DNA of 64,000 nt from Ensifer adhaerens (GTDB lineage: Bacteria; Pseudomonadota; Alphaproteobacteria; Rhizobiales; Rhizobiaceae), in assembly GCF_002940685.1 (NCBI RefSeq), contig NZ_PNFP01000002.1:124001-188000 (forward strand). The letters run 5' to 3'. The notes below the pieces were generated by a model. The model was not told the DNA's origin. It saw only the letters and a list, made by a program, of their open reading frames with translations, and did not search any database. The position numbers and the translations under genes were made by a program. Each line of letters starts with the position of its first letter. The stretch's first letter is position 1. Shown one piece after another: positions 62,653-64,000 of the stretch.

Positions 62653-64000
62653 AAATGCCGAAAACCATCGGGCTGGTCCACTTCATCGGTATCGGCGGCA
62701 TTGGCATGAGCGGCATTGCCGAGGTGCTGCACAATCTCGGCCACAAGGTCCAGGGTTCCGACCAGTCCGACAGCGCCAATGTCCAGCGCCTGCGCGCCAA
62801 GGGCATCGAGGTCTTCGTCGGCCACAAGGCGGAAAATCTCGGCGATGCCGAGGTGATCGTCGTTTCGACCGCGATCAAGAAGGACAATCCGGAGCTGATC
62901 GCCGCCCGCGAGAAATTCCTGCCGGTCGTGCGCCGCGCCGAGATGCTGGCCGAACTCATGCGCTTCCGCAACGCGATCGCGATCGGCGGCACGCACGGCA
63001 AGACGACGACGACCTCGATGGTCGCGGCACTGCTCGAAGCCGGCGGCCTCGACCCGACCGTCATCAACGGCGGCATCATCAACGCCTATGGCACCAATGC
63101 CCGCATGGGCGAGGGCGAGTGGATGGTGGTGGAGGCCGACGAATCCGACGGCACCTTCCTGAAGCTGCCGGCCGACGTTGCCGTCGTCACCAATATCGAC
63201 CCCGAACATCTCGACCACTACGGCAATTTCGATGCGGTGCGCGCCGCCTTCCGCCAGTTCGTCGAGAACGTGCCCTTCTACGGCTTCGGCGTGCTTTGCC
63301 TCGACCACCCGGAAGTGCAGACCATGGTCGGCAAGATCGAGGACCGCAAGGTCGTCACCTACGGCGAGAACCCGCAGGCCGACGTGCGCTTCCACAACAT
63401 CCGCATGGACGGCGCCACCTCCGTCTTCGACATCGAGATCCGCCGCCGCCGCACCGGCCAGGTGATCCCGATGAAGGACCTGCGCCTGCCGATGCCCGGC
63501 CGCCACAACGTCTCGAATGCGACTGCGGCCATCGCGGTTGCCCAGCGCCTGGGCGTCAGCCCGGAGGCGATCGCCAAGGGGCTTGCCTCCTTCGGTGGCG
63601 TCAAACGTCGCTTCACCCTTACCGGGGAGTGGAACGGCGTGCGCGTCTATGACGACTACGGCCACCACCCGGTCGAGATCAAGGCGGTGCTCCGCGCTGC
63701 GCGCGAGGCCTGCCAGGGCCGAATCATCGCCGTGCACCAGCCGCACCGCTACTCGCGCCTTTCGAGCCTGTTCGAAGATTTCTCCGCGTGCTTCAACGAC
63801 GCCGACACGATCCTGATCGCGCCGGTCTATGCAGCCGGCGAAGACCTCATTCCGGGCGCAACGGCCGAGGAACTGGTCGATCGCATCAAGGCTGGCGGCC
63901 ATCGTGATGCGCGCTATGTCTCCGGTCCGGAGGCAATCGCGCCGGTCGTCAGCAAGATTGCACAGCCCGGCGATTTTGTGGTTCTCTTGGGGGCTGGCAG
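62649..64000 (+). CDS. murC: UDP-N-acetylmuramate:L-alanine ligase MurC, partial
   Basis: The first 450 codons of the ligase that adds L-Ala to UDP-MurNAc; the 3' end lies beyond the window. The N-terminal Rossmann domain begins [17 protein letters not shown] (about 13). The ATP loop is [20 protein letters not shown] (about 116-135). [14 protein letters not shown] (about 160), HLDHYG and [14 protein letters not shown] (about 335, the central-to-C-terminal linker) follow. It starts within the murG stop. It is the last dcw gene visible. Confidence 0.96.
   Translation, partial: MKMPKTIGLVHFIGIGGIGMSGIAEVLHNLGHKVQGSDQSDSANVQRLRAKGIEVFVGHKAENLGDAEVIVVSTAIKKDNPELIAAREKFLPVVRRAEMLAELMRFRNAIAIGGTHGKTTTTSMVAALLEAGGLDPTVINGGIINAYGTNARMGEGEWMVVEADESDGTFLKLPADVAVVTNIDPEHLDHYGNFDAVRAAFRQFVENVPFYGFGVLCLDHPEVQTMVGKIEDRKVVTYGENPQADVRFHNIRMDGATSVFDIEIRRRRTGQVIPMKDLRLPMPGRHNVSNATAAIAVAQRLGVSPEAIAKGLASFGGVKRRFTLTGEWNGVRVYDDYGHHPVEIKAVLRAAREACQGRIIAVHQPHRYSRLSSLFEDFSACFNDADTILIAPVYAAGEDLIPGATAEELVDRIKAGGHRDARYVSGPEAIAPVVSKIAQPGDFVVLLGAG

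Overview
This 64 kb window looks like chromosomal DNA of a Sinorhizobium/Ensifer-type alphaproteobacterium (Rhizobiales). The grounds are: high-GC coding with short Shine-Dalgarno starts; an alphaproteobacterial-type RNase P RNA beside the division/cell-wall (dcw) cluster; betaine-lipid genes btaAB close to a pyrophosphate-dependent phosphofructokinase; a globin-coupled soluble chemoreceptor; and RIME-like inverted intergenic repeats. The genus is an inference from family knowledge. No database search was possible.

Layout. 1-9.95 kb holds a catabolic/transport block. An ABC transporter (permease cut by the left edge, and a binding protein with a PHO-box-like site upstream) and an RpiR regulator lie on the minus strand. 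Divergent from them is an N-formylglutamate-amidohydrolase-like hydrolase, followed by an APC permease, a glutamine-synthetase-like ligase, an aldehyde dehydrogenase and an iron-type alcohol dehydrogenase. Together these look like a gamma-glutamylation route for an amine or amino alcohol. 10.0-13.6 kb carries two tandem orphan ParA/VirC1-like ATPases behind a three-half-site PHO box, then a soluble globin-coupled chemoreceptor. 13.7-16.3 kb is a small accessory stretch (SUKH immunity-like protein, GNAT acetyltransferase, DHFR-like reductase, unknown protein). 16.5-26.9 kb has an amine-type FAD oxidoreductase, a candidate small RNA, an L,D-transpeptidase, a sugar-epimerase-like protein, a small phosphatase-like protein, a cupin locus with a 0.5 kb insertion bracketed by direct repeats, an operon of lysophospholipase-like hydrolase, DMT exporter and ThDP enzyme, and an RNase T2 homologue lacking key catalytic residues.

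27-36 kb contains ettA, an IS5-family transposase relic, an ArsR-methyltransferase regulator with metF behind a SahR-like palindrome, a 25-residue membrane protein gene, a DMT transporter, a lytic transglycosylase and a GH25 lysozyme lipoprotein. 36-49.9 kb contains btaB/btaA, a GGDEF protein with a degenerate EAL domain, a serine hydrolase, a lytic transglycosylase lipoprotein, a LysE exporter, pfp, an agmatine-deiminase family enzyme, a DjlA-like co-chaperone, an AmpD-like amidase, a small lytic transglycosylase and an FAD oxidoreductase. 49.9-64 kb contains rnpB and then the dcw cluster mraZ-rsmH-ftsL-ftsI-murE-murF-mraY-murD-ftsW-murG-murC (murC cut by the right edge), preceded by four exact 10-bp-periodic MraZ boxes.

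Themes. Peptidoglycan synthesis and remodelling dominate. Phosphate-starvation logic recurs, with PHO-like boxes before the ABC transporter and the ParA pair and a weak one before btaA. Two parts look most likely to be undescribed: the amine catabolic block, and the orphan ParA pair next to a soluble chemoreceptor.
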